Shown: positions 17,333 to 26,361 of the stretch, piece after piece
How positions within the stretch are numbered: the first letter of the stretch is position 1
Layout of the letters: each line of letters begins with the position of its first letter
Assembly: GCF_902459615.1 (NCBI RefSeq)
Contig: NZ_CABPSA010000007.1
Coordinates: 248,001-312,000, forward strand
Source: Pandoraea commovens
GTDB lineage: Bacteria; Pseudomonadota; Gammaproteobacteria; Burkholderiales; Burkholderiaceae
Direction: 5' to 3'
Length of the DNA stretch: 64,000 nucleotides
Position numbers and translations under genes: made by a program
The notes under the pieces: generated by a model
What the model was told of the DNA's origin: nothing
Database searches by the model: none
Seen by the model: the letters and a program-made list of their open reading frames with translations, nothing else

Positions 17333-18259
17333 ATGAAACCAACCCTGCGTCAGATCGAGTATTTCGTGGCCGTCGCCGAGACCGGGCAAGTGATGCGGGC
17401 CGCCGAGCGGTGCAGTGCGTCGCAGTCGTCGCTGACGATTGCCTTGCAGAATCTGGAGGTGATTGTCGGCACGCCGCTGTTCGTGCGGCACGCGAAGGGA
17501 CTGCGCCCGACGGAAGCGGGAGAACGGTTCCTGCGGCACGCCTATCGCATCCTCAACGCGACGGACGACGCCCTGCACGAAGCGCGCACGCTGCCCGACG
17601 ACGCGGGCGGGCGGTTGCGGCTGGCCGTCACGGAGACGATCTCCGCCTATCTGCTGCCGTCGGTGGCGAGCACGTTGTCCAAGCGCTTTCCCAACGTCGA
17701 ACTCACGCTGATCGAGGGCGACCGTCGCGAGCTGGAAATGGCCGTGCTTGCAGGCGACGTCGATCTCGCGTTGCTGCTAGTGTCCAACGTCGTCGCCGAC
17801 GGTCTCGTCTCGCACACGTTGCTGCGCTCCACACGACGGCTCTGGACGAACCCCGGGCATCCGCTGCTCGACAAGCCGACCGTCACGCTGGACGACGTGC
17901 GCGGGCAGCGCTTCCTGCTGCTGGACATGGACGAGCATGTGCAGACGGTCGAGCGTTACTGGCATGCGGCGCACGTCGAGCCGGTCGTGCATTTCCGAAC
18001 GCGCTCGATCGAATCGATTCGCAGCATGGTGGCGCAGGGGTACGGGGTGTCGATTCTGTCGGACCTCGTCTATCGGCCGTGGTCGATCGATGGTGGACGG
18101 ATTCTGCGACGGGATCTCGGCACGGGTGTGCCGTCGATGGATGTGGGACTGGTGTGGGCGGAACGACGTCCACCGCAAGGGCTGACCGAGCGGATCGTCG
18201 GCGCGCTACGCACGCTCATCCGCGAAATCAACGATCGCGGCCATATGGGCGTGGAGTGA
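17333..18259 (+). CDS. LysR family transcriptional regulator
   Basis: 308 aa. The N-terminal helix-turn-helix is clear (LRQIEYFVAVAETGQVMRAAERCSASQSSLTIALQNLEVIVGTPLFVR), followed by the periplasmic-binding-like effector domain (residues about 90-295). ATG 17333 starts directly at the DNA-binding domain. It is divergent, across 99 bases, from the molybdenum oxidoreductase/OCD/AtoE operon and is the obvious regulator of it. The effector is unknown. Confidence 0.9.
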   Translation: MKPTLRQIEYFVAVAETGQVMRAAERCSASQSSLTIALQNLEVIVGTPLFVRHAKGLRPTEAGERFLRHAYRILNATDDALHEARTLPDDAGGRLRLAVTETISAYLLPSVASTLSKRFPNVELTLIEGDRRELEMAVLAGDVDLALLLVSNVVADGLVSHTLLRSTRRLWTNPGHPLLDKPTVTLDDVRGQRFLLLDMDEHVQTVERYWHAAHVEPVVHFRTRSIESIRSMVAQGYGVSILSDLVYRPWSIDGGRILRRDLGTGVPSMDVGLVWAERRPPQGLTERIVGALRTLIREINDRGHMGVE

Positions 18260-18264
18260 TCGAA

Positions 18265-18300
18265 GACGTGGGCCGCTGACAGTCGTCAACGTCCCACGTC
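18265..18300. terminator. Hairpin between convergent LysR and pdxA2 genes
   Basis: GACGTGGG (18265-18272) pairs with CCCACGTC (18293-18300) across a 20-base loop in the 52-base gap between two convergent stop codons. There is no T-run, so only a possible terminator. Confidence 0.4.
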
Positions 18301-18311
18301 CTCTTGATGCA

Positions 18312-19328
18312 TCAGCCGCGACGCGTCGCCAGTTCGGCACCCTGGCGCAGCGCTTCGAGCAGGCTGCCTTCGTCGGCAATGCCCTTGCCTGCGATGTCGA
18401 ACGCCGTGCCGTGATCGACCGACGTGCGCACCACTTGCAGACCGACGGTCACGTTCACGCCCGCCTCCAGACCCAGCACCTTGACCGGGCCGTGGCCCTG
18501 ATCGTGGTACATGGCGACGACCAGATCGAAGTCGCCACGACCGGCGCGGAAGAACAGCGTGTCGGCCGGGAGCGGGCCTTCGATGTCCCAACCGCGCTCG
18601 CGCAGCAGTTGCACGGCGGGCACAATCTTCTCTTCCTCTTCGCCGTAACCGAACAGCCCGTTCTCGCCTGCATGCGGGTTGATGCCACACACGGCAATGC
18701 GCGGGTTCGCAATGCCCGCCTTCACCAGCGTGGCGTGGCCGCGCTCGATCGTGCGCTGCACCAGCCCCGGCTCGATCTTGCGAATCGCGTCGATGATGCC
18801 GATGTGGGTCGTCACGTGGATCACGCGCAGTTGCGGCGCGACCAGCATCATCGACACCTCTTCCACACCCGTCAGATGCGCCAGCATCTCGGTGTGACCC
18901 GGGAACTTGTGACCGCCCGCGTGCAGCGCTTCCTTGTTCAGCGGTGCGGTGCAGATCGCGTCGATCTCTCCGGCTTCGGCCAGCTTCGCGGCATGCGCGA
19001 TGTACTGATACGCCGCGTCGCCCGCAATCGCCGACAGCTCGCCGAACGGCAAGTCTTCGGGGATCAGATCGAGGTCGATGCACTCGATCACGCCGCGCGC
19101 GAAAGTGGCTTCCGCGACCGTCTTGATGCGACGTACGGTGAGCGGCTGCTTCACGATGGCAATGGCTTGCTCGAGACGGCGCGCGTCGCCGATCACGACC
19201 GGGCGGCACTGCTGATAAACGCTCTCGTGCGCCAGACTCTTGACGATGATTTCGGGGCCAACGCCCGCCGCATCACCCATGGTGATGCCGATAACAGGGA
19301 GGTAAGGGTTCATGGCGTTTGCGTTCAT
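18312..19328 (-). CDS. pdxA2: PdxA2-type 4-phospho-threonate dehydrogenase
   Basis: About 338 aa, PdxA-fold metal- and NAD-dependent oxidative decarboxylase. Family segments include ITMGDAAGVGPEIIVKSL, CTAPLNKEALHAGGHKFPGHTEML, HVTTHIGIIDAI, INPHAGENGLFGYGEEEEKIVPA and YHDQGHGPVKVLG with the metal-binding His. The paralogue family PdxA2 converts D-threonate or D-erythronate 4-phosphate to dihydroxyacetone phosphate and CO2. The neighbours here (DUF1537 kinase, permease, DeoR) point to that role rather than vitamin B6 synthesis. I chose ATG 19328; ATG 19313 is an alternative. It lies 79 bases after the kinase. Confidence 0.85.
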   Translation of the reverse strand: MNANAMNPYLPVIGITMGDAAGVGPEIIVKSLAHESVYQQCRPVVIGDARRLEQAIAIVKQPLTVRRIKTVAEATFARGVIECIDLDLIPEDLPFGELSAIAGDAAYQYIAHAAKLAEAGEIDAICTAPLNKEALHAGGHKFPGHTEMLAHLTGVEEVSMMLVAPQLRVIHVTTHIGIIDAIRKIEPGLVQRTIERGHATLVKAGIANPRIAVCGINPHAGENGLFGYGEEEEKIVPAVQLLRERGWDIEGPLPADTLFFRAGRGDFDLVVAMYHDQGHGPVKVLGLEAGVNVTVGLQVVRTSVDHGTAFDIAGKGIADEGSLLEALRQGAELATRRG

Positions 19329-19407
19329 ATCCGTTTTGTTGGGTTGCCCGGCGCACAGGCCGGGGCGATTTCCAGGTGTTCGTTTGCGGACGGCGTCACG
19401 TCTTGCG

Positions 19408-20679
19408 TCAACCGACGCTAGCATCCGCCGCCGCGCGCAGGTGACGATAGGCGCTGTGCAGCGCCGCCTCACCACCGAATGCGCCAGCCTTCGTGACGAT
19501 GCGCATGGGCGCACCGTTGGCGGGACGTCCGACGGCCACGCCCGGCTCCACTTCCGACAGCAGTTCCAGTGCGCCGATGTTCGCAGCGCTCAACATGGCG
19601 CGGGCCGTTTCTCCGCCCGTGACGATCAGTCCCGACAGCTTCGCGAAGTGCGGCGCAATCAATGCCGCCAATGCGGCCGAGAGTTGTGCGCCTTCGGCGG
19701 GATCGAACGCATCGTCGCGTCCGATGCGCACGAGCAGGTCGGTGCCTTCCTCGATGGCTTCGCCGATGCGTTCGCACCACACGGCGCTCTGCGGATGCGC
19801 AGCACCTGCACGCAATACGGCAGGCGGCACGACCCACTCCACGACCGCATTGTCTTCGCACAGTCGCGCACATTGCTGCCGTGAGACTGCCGACAAGCTG
19901 CCGACGAGCGTCAACACGCGGCCCTTGCCGTTATCGGTGTCAACGTTGCTTGCCGCTACTGCCGACTGCGTTGCGCCTTCCGGCACCTCGAACAATTCCG
20001 GCAGTTCGGCCAGTTCACGAGCGAGACCGCCCGAACCGACCCAGAAGATTTCCGTGAGCGACGTGCTGGCGCGCGCGAGCATGGCGAGATCGTCGTCGGT
20101 CTGCGCGTCGACGATCAGCGCCGTCACGCCCGCTGCGCGAGCTTGCGCGACGATGCCAGCCAACGCCGATGTCACCTGCGCGAGTTCGTCGCGCAGCGTC
20201 TCGACAGACACCGTCTGCGTGACCATCCCGGCCGCGCTCAGCATGGGTGCGAGACGCGCTTCCTGCCCTTCATGCTCCAACTGCCACGTGTCCGTCTCGG
20301 CCAGCGGCACACCGCGCACGAAGACTTCGCCGTCGCGCACGGTGCGTCCCGTCGCAGGAAACGCGGGCGCGACAACCGCCAGTCCCGCGAGCGGCTGCAA
20401 GGCCGCCACTTCGGCCACCCAGTTGCCGCGCAACGTCGAGTCGATTTTCTTGTACAGACGACGGCCCGGTGCCGCCAGTCGCTGCCAGGCCGCGACCGCG
20501 CGTGCAGCCGCTTCACCCGGTGCGAGACGCCGCGTGTCGGTGTCGATGGCGACGACTTGTGCCGAGGCGTTGAAGCCGTCGACGTCGAGCGACACCACAC
20601 TGCGCCGTCCGGCATTGGTAAAGCCAATGGCACAGTCGGCAGCGCCGGACAGATCGTCGGCGACAATCAGAACACTCAC
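19408..20679 (-). CDS. dtnK: Four-carbon acid sugar kinase (DUF1537), D-threonate type
   Basis: 423 aa cytosolic kinase of the two-domain DUF1537 family. The N-terminal acid-sugar-binding motif is [18 protein letters not shown] and the C-terminal ATP-binding domain includes [17 protein letters not shown] and [19 protein letters not shown]. Members phosphorylate D-threonate, D-erythronate and similar acids. The start is a GTG at 20679 inside a GTGA overlap with the permease stop, with GGAG just upstream, which shows translational coupling. Pairing with a PdxA2 gene is the published arrangement for D-threonate use. Exact stereochemistry cannot be read from sequence. Confidence 0.85.
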   Translation of the reverse strand: MSVLIVADDLSGAADCAIGFTNAGRRSVVSLDVDGFNASAQVVAIDTDTRRLAPGEAAARAVAAWQRLAAPGRRLYKKIDSTLRGNWVAEVAALQPLAGLAVVAPAFPATGRTVRDGEVFVRGVPLAETDTWQLEHEGQEARLAPMLSAAGMVTQTVSVETLRDELAQVTSALAGIVAQARAAGVTALIVDAQTDDDLAMLARASTSLTEIFWVGSGGLARELAELPELFEVPEGATQSAVAASNVDTDNGKGRVLTLVGSLSAVSRQQCARLCEDNAVVEWVVPPAVLRAGAAHPQSAVWCERIGEAIEEGTDLLVRIGRDDAFDPAEGAQLSAALAALIAPHFAKLSGLIVTGGETARAMLSAANIGALELLSEVEPGVAVGRPANGAPMRIVTKAGAFGGEAALHSAYRHLRAAADASVG

Positions 20680-21674
20680 TGCACCGCTCCCTTACCCGAG
20701 CCCGCTGCCTTTGCCGTGTTGCGCGCCATCGCACGCTTGGCGACGGCCGCCGTCAGGATCGGCGAGACGATGGCGGTCACCACCACGCACGCTGCCACGA
20801 GCAGCGTCGCGCTCTTGGCGGCTTCTTCATAAACGGGGTTAGCCGCTGCGATCAGCGCAGGCACCGCCGCAGCATTCCCTGCCGTGTTGGCAGCAGCCGT
20901 ACCGGCCACGCCCGTGCCGCCCGTCAAACGGTCGACGATGTACAGCGGAATGCCCGTCACGACGACGACGGCGAAGCCGAGCAGGATGCCCAGCAGACCC
21001 GCTTGCCAGACCTTGTGCAGATCGAGGCCCGCGCCGAGTGCCAGCGCGAAGAACGGAATCATGACGGGGACGGCACGGCCCAGGAAGTCGCGCATTTCGC
21101 GGTCGAGGTTGCCGAGCAGCATGCCCACGGCCAGCGGCAGAATGCTGCCGACCAGCGTCGGCCACGGGAACGCCGACAGACCGGCCACGCCCAGCGTGAC
21201 CATCGTCAGGAACGGACCCGATTCGAGCGACATGATCGTGTACGCGCCCACGTCTTCCGAACGACCGTACTGGCCCATCAGCGCCATGTACAGGCCGCCG
21301 TTGGTGTCATTCATCGCGGCGACCACGGCCAGCGTGGAGATGCCCGCGAACATGCCCGACGTCACCGGCGCTTCGCCCAGGAAGTGACCCAGCACAATGC
21401 CCACGACAATCGCCGCGCCCACCTTGGCGGCGAACAGCGCACCGCCCTTCTTGATGAGGTACGGCGTGGCCTTCACGTCGATGCTCGCGCCCATGCAGAC
21501 GTAGAACACCGCGAGAATCGGCAGCGCGCCGGTGAACAGCGCGTTCGTGAACGAGCCGAAGAACTTCGGCATGCCCGGCATGAACGTGGCAATCAACGAG
21601 CCGATCAGCAGGGGGACAATCATCATCCCGCCCGGTACGCGTTCGATGCCGCGCTTGATACGAATTTGAGCCAT
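20676..21674 (-). CDS. 2-keto-3-deoxygluconate permease (KdgT) family transporter
   Basis: About 332 aa inner-membrane carrier with ten or so hydrophobic segments. It starts [27 protein letters not shown] and carries KdgT-family features such as [31 protein letters not shown] and [30 protein letters not shown] ribosome site precedes ATG 21674; a longer in-frame form to 21770 lacks support. It overlaps the start of the kinase by four bases, so it most likely imports the acid sugar (probably threonate or erythronate) used by the two downstream enzymes, not ketodeoxygluconate. Confidence 0.88.
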   Translation of the reverse strand: MAQIRIKRGIERVPGGMMIVPLLIGSLIATFMPGMPKFFGSFTNALFTGALPILAVFYVCMGASIDVKATPYLIKKGGALFAAKVGAAIVVGIVLGHFLGEAPVTSGMFAGISTLAVVAAMNDTNGGLYMALMGQYGRSEDVGAYTIMSLESGPFLTMVTLGVAGLSAFPWPTLVGSILPLAVGMLLGNLDREMRDFLGRAVPVMIPFFALALGAGLDLHKVWQAGLLGILLGFAVVVVTGIPLYIVDRLTGGTGVAGTAAANTAGNAAAVPALIAAANPVYEEAAKSATLLVAACVVVTAIVSPILTAAVAKRAMARNTAKAAGSGKGAVQ

Positions 21675-21705
21675 TGTTGTCTCCCGACTGATATCGATAT
21701 TGATT

Positions 21706-21729
21706 AATCGATCATTATTTTGATCGATT
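21706..21729. promoter_or_regulatory. Operator palindrome upstream of the permease
   Basis: Perfect arms AATCGATCA (21706-21714) and TGATCGATT (21721-21729), spacer 6 bases, 31 bases upstream of the permease start. A half-site copy (AATCGATCA) recurs at 21843-21851. Likely DeoR-family operator. Confidence 0.65.
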
Positions 21730-21832
21730 TGAGCAGACGGAAGTCTAATCGCTGCCAGAAAAATGTGCAAACTTTGTGACTAGGGGTTTATCCTTGGGTG
21801 AAATCGGTCAAAACGACGGCATCCGGATCGTC

Positions 21833-21855
21833 AAAATGATTGAATCGATCATTTT
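21833..21855. promoter_or_regulatory. Second operator-like palindrome
   Basis: AAAATGAT (21833-21840) and ATCATTTT (21848-21855) are perfect arms with a 7-base spacer, overlapping the AATCGATCA half-site at 21843-21851. It lies in the 354-base divergent gap between the permease and the DeoR gene; the rest of the gap (21856-22028) shows nothing I can name. Confidence 0.5.
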
Positions 21856-22028
21856 TACTGAGCAGCACGCTGGATGCGCCCCTCACCCGCTCGTTTGCCA
21901 GCGACGTCACCGGTTTGCGGGCACCGCAAGCTACACTATGCGCGCCGTGCGGCGAACCTGCTGTCAGCCATGACGGCGTTGCGCTCGCCCGTAAGACTTC
22001 GTCATTCGTATCACTGAGCGATCCCTCC

Positions 22029-22796
22029 ATGAAAGTTGCTAACCGCCGCGAGGCGATTTTCAAAGCTGTCCTGTCGGGCATGACCGATGTGGCTGCGCTG
22101 TGCGCGCACTTCGGCATGTCGGAGGCGACCGTGCGGCGCGACCTGCGCGCGCTGGCCGATGAACGCCGCATCGTGCGCACGTACGGTGGTGCCGCGGCGC
22201 CCGTACGTATGCACGAACCGGAAGAATCTCTGGAATTGCGTCGCGAGAGTTTTCGCGAACAGAAAGACGCCATCGCCCGCGCTGCGGTGGCGCATGTCGC
22301 CGACGGCGACACGATCTTTCTCGATGGCGGTACGACGACCGAAGCAATGGCGCGTTTCCTCGCGGGGCGCGAGAGCGTGCAGGTCGTCACGAACAATTTG
22401 CTCGCCGTCGGTGCGCTGGCCGCCAACAAGGTGCCGGTGACGCTCATCGGCGGCGACGTGCGTCCGTCGAGCATGAGCGTGCTCGGACCGCTGGCGCAGC
22501 TCGCGCTCTCGCGGGTTTCCGTCGACAAGGCGTTTCTCGGCGCGGACGGTGTCGTCGCCGGACGCGGACTGTGCGAAGCGTCGGCCGAACAGGCGTGGCT
22601 CAAGGAGTGCATCATCCGCCAGTCCGCGAGCGTCTATGTATTAGTGACGGCGAACAAACTCGACCGCGCAAGTCAGCAGCACTGGACGCCGCTTGAGCGC
22701 GCATGGACGCTCGTCACCGACGCGCGCCCGGACGACGGCGCGCTCACTGAATTCCACAAGCATCCGGAAATCGCCATCGAATCGGTGAACGGCTAA
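22029..22796 (+). CDS. DeoR family transcriptional regulator
   Basis: About 255 aa, the standard size. The N-terminal DeoR helix-turn-helix is NRREAIFKAVLSGMTDVAALCAHFGMSEATVRRDLRALADERRIVRTYGGA. The C-terminal sugar-phosphate-sensing domain has DGDTIFLDGGTTTEAMARFL and VTLIGGDVRPSSMSVLG. ATG 22029 is chosen because conserved sequence starts there; the in-frame extension to 21840 overlaps the operator region. It is divergent from the permease-kinase-PdxA2 operon and probably represses it until a phosphorylated intermediate appears. Confidence 0.88.
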   Translation: MKVANRREAIFKAVLSGMTDVAALCAHFGMSEATVRRDLRALADERRIVRTYGGAAAPVRMHEPEESLELRRESFREQKDAIARAAVAHVADGDTIFLDGGTTTEAMARFLAGRESVQVVTNNLLAVGALAANKVPVTLIGGDVRPSSMSVLGPLAQLALSRVSVDKAFLGADGVVAGRGLCEASAEQAWLKECIIRQSASVYVLVTANKLDRASQQHWTPLERAWTLVTDARPDDGALTEFHKHPEIAIESVNG

Positions 22797-22803
22797 AGGG
22801 ATG

Positions 22804-22828
22804 ACGCGAGGCGTCGTTCGCCTCGCGT
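22804..22828. terminator. Hairpin between convergent deoR-type and MEKHLA genes
   Basis: Perfect 10-bp stem ACGCGAGGCG (22804-22813) with CGCCTCGCGT (22819-22828), loop TCGTT, in the short gap between two convergent stop codons. It lacks a T-run but is well placed as a shared terminator. Confidence 0.6.
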
Positions 22829-22849
22829 GCCCCGATCTGCGCCAACCGC

Positions 22850-23308
22850 TCACATATCGCGAGTGCGCGGAATGACGACGGCCTGCCCATGCAGCTTGCC
22901 GTCGGCGTCGATCAACTGCCATAGCGTGGCCTCTTCGATCATGAAACGCTCACCGGTCTTGGTGATGCGCACGCCCTTGTAGCCCGACTCATAGCCCAGA
23001 CGCTGAACGCGTTCGAGGAACTGCTGACGCTCCTCACGGTTCGGCGCTTCGGCCGACAGGCGCGACGGCAAACGGGTGATTTCCTCCCAGTCGTAACCAA
23101 AGCGGCGCTGCGCCATCTTGTTGCCGTACATGAACACCGGATCGGCGGCCGTGTTGTGCGCGAGCACGGCAAAGGGTGCGTGCTCGTAGAGCCATTCGAC
23201 GGCGTCTTCGGAGGGGATGTCTTGCGGGACGAGCGGGCGGCCAAGCAGTCTTGCGTGGCTATCCGCCAGAAGTTGAAAAAACGCTGGATCGGAGTGAAGC
23301 GGCATCAT
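22850..23308 (-). CDS. MEKHLA-domain protein
   Basis: 152 aa soluble protein made almost wholly of a PAS-like MEKHLA domain: LLADSHARLLGRPLVP, AVEWLYEHAPFAVLAHNTAADPVFMYGNKMAQRRFGYDWEEITRLPSRLSAE, then a C-terminal part with GERFMIEEATLWQLIDADGKLHGQAVVI. The domain is found free in bacteria and at the end of plant HD-ZIP III proteins; its ligand and reaction are unknown. ATG 23308 or 23305 starts it. It is the only gene of its unit, downstream of a strong terminator that isolates it from argC. Confidence 0.85.
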   Translation of the reverse strand: MMPLHSDPAFFQLLADSHARLLGRPLVPQDIPSEDAVEWLYEHAPFAVLAHNTAADPVFMYGNKMAQRRFGYDWEEITRLPSRLSAEAPNREERQQFLERVQRLGYESGYKGVRITKTGERFMIEEATLWQLIDADGKLHGQAVVIPRTRDM

Positions 23309-23383
23309 CGCGGGGACTTCGACAACAAATTACGGGAGCCCTGACGATACAACATCCGCGCAGTTTTCCGGGGGCAGGTCCCA

Positions 23384-23421
23384 GGCAAAACAATGGCGTC
23401 CGAGGACGCCGTTGTTTTGCC
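23384..23421 (-). terminator. Strong intrinsic terminator after argC
   Basis: A 17-base stem, 23384-23400 against 23405-23421, is complete apart from one G-T wobble and has loop CGAG. The stem base is A/T-rich (GCAAAACAA / TTGTTTTGC), which gives a T-run on either strand. It lies 14 bases after the argC stop. Confidence 0.85.
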
Positions 23422-23434
23422 AATGTCGCCTGTT

Positions 23435-24361
23435 TTACTGAGGAAGCATCAGATCCAGATTCTGAATCGCTGCCCCCGACGCGCCCTTGCCAAGGTTGTC
23501 GAGCACCGCTGCAAGCAGGATCTGGCCGTTTTCCGGGTGCGCGAACACGCTCAATTGCATGACGTTCGTGCCGTTCATCGCCTCCGGATCGAGCTGTTTC
23601 ACAACGCCCGGCGCTTCCATCGGCATCACCTGGACGAATTTTTCATCGGCGTAGTGAGCCGACAACGCGTCGTGCAACGCGCGGCCGTCGACGCCCGGCG
23701 CCAGCAAACGCGCCTGAAGCGGAATCGTCAGCACGATGCCTTGCCGGTACGAGCCATACGACGGCAGGAACAGGGGGCGGAACGCGAGACCCGAGCGTTG
23801 TTCGATCTCCGGCGCGTGCTTGTGCGACAACTCCAGCCCATACACGCGATGCGTCGACCGGGGTGTCGCATTCGGCCCTTCGTGCTCCTCGACCCCGGCA
23901 CGTCCGCGACCGGAATACCCCGACACGGCGTTGACGCTGATCGGATAGTCGCGCGGGATCAGCCCGGCGTCGACCAACGGCCGCAGCAGGCCCACCGCAC
24001 CTGTGGGATAGCAGCCGGGGTTCGACACGCGTTTGGCGCTCGCCACGCGCTCGGCCTGCCCTTTCGCCATTTCGGGGAAACCGTACACCCAGTCGGCGTG
24101 CGTGCGATGCGCCGAACTCGCGTCGATCACCCGGACATGCGGATTGACGATAGACGCGGCGGCCTCACGCGCGGCGGGGTCCGGCAGACAGAGAATCGCG
24201 ATGTCGCAGCTGTTGATCGCCTCGGCGCGATGTTGAGGATCCTTGCGATGGGTGTCCGGCAACGTCAGCAGCTGAATATCGGTGCGTCCACGCAGTTGCT
24301 CGTGGATCTGCAATCCCGTGGTGCCCTGGTCACCATCGATAAAGACAAGCGGAGAAGACAT
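23435..24361 (-). CDS. argC: N-acetyl-gamma-glutamyl-phosphate reductase, type 2
   Basis: About 308 aa NADPH-dependent enzyme of arginine synthesis, reducing N-acetylglutamyl phosphate to the semialdehyde in the cytosol. It is the short (type 2) form: [17 protein letters not shown] nucleotide-binding start, catalytic Cys in [21 protein letters not shown], and [12 protein letters not shown]. The start at 24361 has a GGGGTAT-like ribosome site; upstream in-frame sequence to 24475 covers the promoter. It stands alone rather than with other arg genes and is divergent from a LysR regulator, so its regulation may be specialised. Confidence 0.93.
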   Translation of the reverse strand: MSSPLVFIDGDQGTTGLQIHEQLRGRTDIQLLTLPDTHRKDPQHRAEAINSCDIAILCLPDPAAREAAASIVNPHVRVIDASSAHRTHADWVYGFPEMAKGQAERVASAKRVSNPGCYPTGAVGLLRPLVDAGLIPRDYPISVNAVSGYSGRGRAGVEEHEGPNATPRSTHRVYGLELSHKHAPEIEQRSGLAFRPLFLPSYGSYRQGIVLTIPLQARLLAPGVDGRALHDALSAHYADEKFVQVMPMEAPGVVKQLDPEAMNGTNVMQLSVFAHPENGQILLAAVLDNLGKGASGAAIQNLDLMLPQ

Positions 24362-24437
24362 ATCGGATACCCCATCAGTGGAAACGTAAACCTCGTCGAA
24401 GTGGTATCTTCTCGCCACGAGTGAAATAAAAAAAGTT

Positions 24438-24459
24438 GAATTTCGTGAATCTGAAATTC
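24438..24459. promoter_or_regulatory. LysR box between argC and lysR
   Basis: GAATTTC (24438-24444) and GAAATTC (24453-24459) with an 8-base spacer contain TTC-N8-GAA, the expanded T-N11-A LysR recognition form, in the 138-base AT-rich divergent gap. Confidence 0.6.
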
Positions 24460-24499
24460 TAATTTTCTGAATCACACCTCACGATATGACAGTGACGAT

Positions 24500-25384
24500 A
24501 TGAGAGAGATCAGTCTCGACCGATTGAAGACGCTGGTGGCCGTCGCCGACAGCGGCTCGTTTGCCGATGCGGCGCAGGCGCTGCACCTCTCGCCACCGAC
24601 CGTCAGCCTGCATATCTCGGATCTGGAAGCGCGCGTGGGCGCACAACTATTGTCGCGCAAGCGCGGGCACGTGCGACCGACGTCGGTCGGCGAGGCGCTG
24701 GTCGAGCGCGCCCGGCGGCTGCTGGCCGACGCGGAGCGCACGCTGGAGGACATCGAGCGGCACGCACAGGGACTGGCGGGCCGGGTGAGGATCGGCGCGT
24801 CGACGGGGGCCATCGCGCATTTGCTGCCGCAGGCGCTTGAAACGTTGCGTCTGGATCATCCGGACATCGACGTGCAGGTCGCCATCCTCACGTCTCAGGA
24901 GACGCTCAGCCGCCTGCATCGCGGCGCACTCGATCTCGGGCTGGTGGCGTTGCCGCAATCGCAGGTCAAAGGGTTGACGCTGCGGCAATGGCGTCGCGAT
25001 CCGGTGATGGCGTTCCTACCTGCGCACTGGGAGATGCCCAAACGCGTGACGCCGGACTGGCTCGCCGCCCAGCCGCTCATCCTGAACGACAGCACGACAC
25101 GCTTGTCGCGCCAGACGGCCGAATGGTTCGCCGCCGCCGGACATCATCCGACGCCACGCATCGAGCTCAACTACAACGACGCCATCAAGAGCCTCGTCGC
25201 CGCCGGGTACGGTGCGGCGCTTCTGCCGCACGAAGCTACGACGCCCCACACGGACGAGCGCATCGCCATGCGGCCGCTGCGTCCCGCGGTGTGGCGCGAT
25301 CTGGGCATCGCGCATCACATGGGGCCGCTGGAGCGCTCAACGCAGCATGTGCTCGATGCACTGTGGGGACTGCGGCTGCGATAG
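24500..25384 (+). CDS. LysR family transcriptional regulator
   Basis: 294 aa. DNA-binding domain at the N-terminus (LDRLKTLVAVADSGSFADAAQALHLSPPTVSLHISDLEARVGAQLLSRKRGHVRPTSVG), effector-binding domain after residue 90 (GRVRIGASTGAIAHLLPQALETL). It is divergent from argC across a good LysR box, and its stop is only three bases from the stop of the convergent intradiol dioxygenase. The likeliest targets are argC and itself; the dioxygenase is less likely because its start is 840 bases away. Confidence 0.9.
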   Translation: MREISLDRLKTLVAVADSGSFADAAQALHLSPPTVSLHISDLEARVGAQLLSRKRGHVRPTSVGEALVERARRLLADAERTLEDIERHAQGLAGRVRIGASTGAIAHLLPQALETLRLDHPDIDVQVAILTSQETLSRLHRGALDLGLVALPQSQVKGLTLRQWRRDPVMAFLPAHWEMPKRVTPDWLAAQPLILNDSTTRLSRQTAEWFAAAGHHPTPRIELNYNDAIKSLVAAGYGAALLPHEATTPHTDERIAMRPLRPAVWRDLGIAHHMGPLERSTQHVLDALWGLRLR

Positions 25385-25387
25385 CGC

Positions 25388-26224
25388 TCAATCCTTGGCG
25401 ACAGGATTGAGAACGAAGTCGTAATGCAACGCGTAGCTGCCATCGTCGCGGCGGACCCACGGTGCGATCAGTGACTGACGCACGCCGAACACCGCGTCCG
25501 AATCGAGCCATTTGTCGTCCTCGCGGAAGACATGCGTGACCAGCGTCTCGTATCCCGGCGCTTCAATACGGAAGTGCAGATGCGCGGGACGCCACGGATG
25601 CCGCGCGGTGGCCGCCAGCAACTCGCCGACAGGGCCGTCGGTGGGGATCGGATACGCTTCGGCCAACACCGTGTGGAAACGATACGTGCCCGCGTCGTCG
25701 GCATGGAGTACGCCGCGTCCTTGCGCGGTGTCGAGGTCGTCGCGCTGCACGTCGTACAGGCCCTGCGCGTCCGCCTGCCACACGTCGATGCGTGCGCCTG
25801 CAACGGGACGGCCGTCCAGCCCGCGAATGCTGCCGCTGACTTCGCACGGCTCACCCGATGCGCCGTTCGCCACGTCGTCGCCGTTTTCGTAATGCGGTGC
25901 GCCATCGACAAAGAACGGCCCGAACACCGTCGCCTCGGTGCATTCCGGCGGCTTCGCGTTATTCATCGCGACAGTGAGCATCGACAGCCCCAGCACATCG
26001 CTTAACAGGATGAATTCCTGACGCTTGTCGTCGCACTTCTGCCCGGTCGCCGTCAGAAAGGCGATGCCCCTGGCCCATTCGTCTTCCGTCAGATTCACGT
26101 CGCGGGCGAAGTCGTGCAGATGGCGGATGAGGCTGGTGAGCACTTCGCGCACGCGCGGGTCCGGCGTGCCCGTCAGGCGATCGATCGCTTCCTGCGTGAT
26201 CGTGTGTTGATCCAGATTGCGCAT
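25388..26224 (-). CDS. Intradiol ring-cleavage dioxygenase (hydroxyquinol/catechol 1,2-dioxygenase type)
   Basis: About 278 aa non-haem Fe(III) enzyme that splits catechol-type rings between the two hydroxyls. All four iron ligands can be placed: Tyr157 (GLYDVQ), Tyr191 (EAYPIP), His215 and His217 (PAHLHF). The N-terminal dimerisation domain (residues 1-100) and length resemble hydroxyquinol and chlorocatechol dioxygenases. ATG 26224 is preferred. No maleylacetate reductase, cycloisomerase or hydroxylase gene sits next to it. The start is only 34 bases beyond a strong same-strand terminator, leaving little room for a separate promoter. Confidence 0.88.
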   Translation of the reverse strand: MRNLDQHTITQEAIDRLTGTPDPRVREVLTSLIRHLHDFARDVNLTEDEWARGIAFLTATGQKCDDKRQEFILLSDVLGLSMLTVAMNNAKPPECTEATVFGPFFVDGAPHYENGDDVANGASGEPCEVSGSIRGLDGRPVAGARIDVWQADAQGLYDVQRDDLDTAQGRGVLHADDAGTYRFHTVLAEAYPIPTDGPVGELLAATARHPWRPAHLHFRIEAPGYETLVTHVFREDDKWLDSDAVFGVRQSLIAPWVRRDDGSYALHYDFVLNPVAKD

Positions 26225-26257
26225 CGCGTGTCCTTGACGATCAGGTGTGATGAAACG

Positions 26258-26301
26258 AAAAAGGCACCACATGCCTGGGGAGTATCCCGGCATGTGGCGC
26301 C
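26258..26301 (-). terminator. Intrinsic terminator between symporter and dioxygenase genes
   Basis: Stem GGCACCACATGCC (26263-26275) with GGCATGTGGCGCC (26289-26301), one mismatch. On the minus strand it is followed by TTTTT (26262-26258), a textbook terminator for the upstream DUF3311/symporter unit. Confidence 0.88.
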
Positions 26302-26361
26302 CTCATATGATGCGCTACGCCACGCAGACAGCGCGTGGCAACCACTCAGTCATTGCGTCAA

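Noticed and set aside
18312-19328. PdxA of vitamin B6 synthesis
   Set aside because: It is embedded with a DUF1537 kinase, a permease and a DeoR regulator, the arrangement of PdxA2 in acid-sugar catabolism; no pdxJ, ksgA or surA neighbours.
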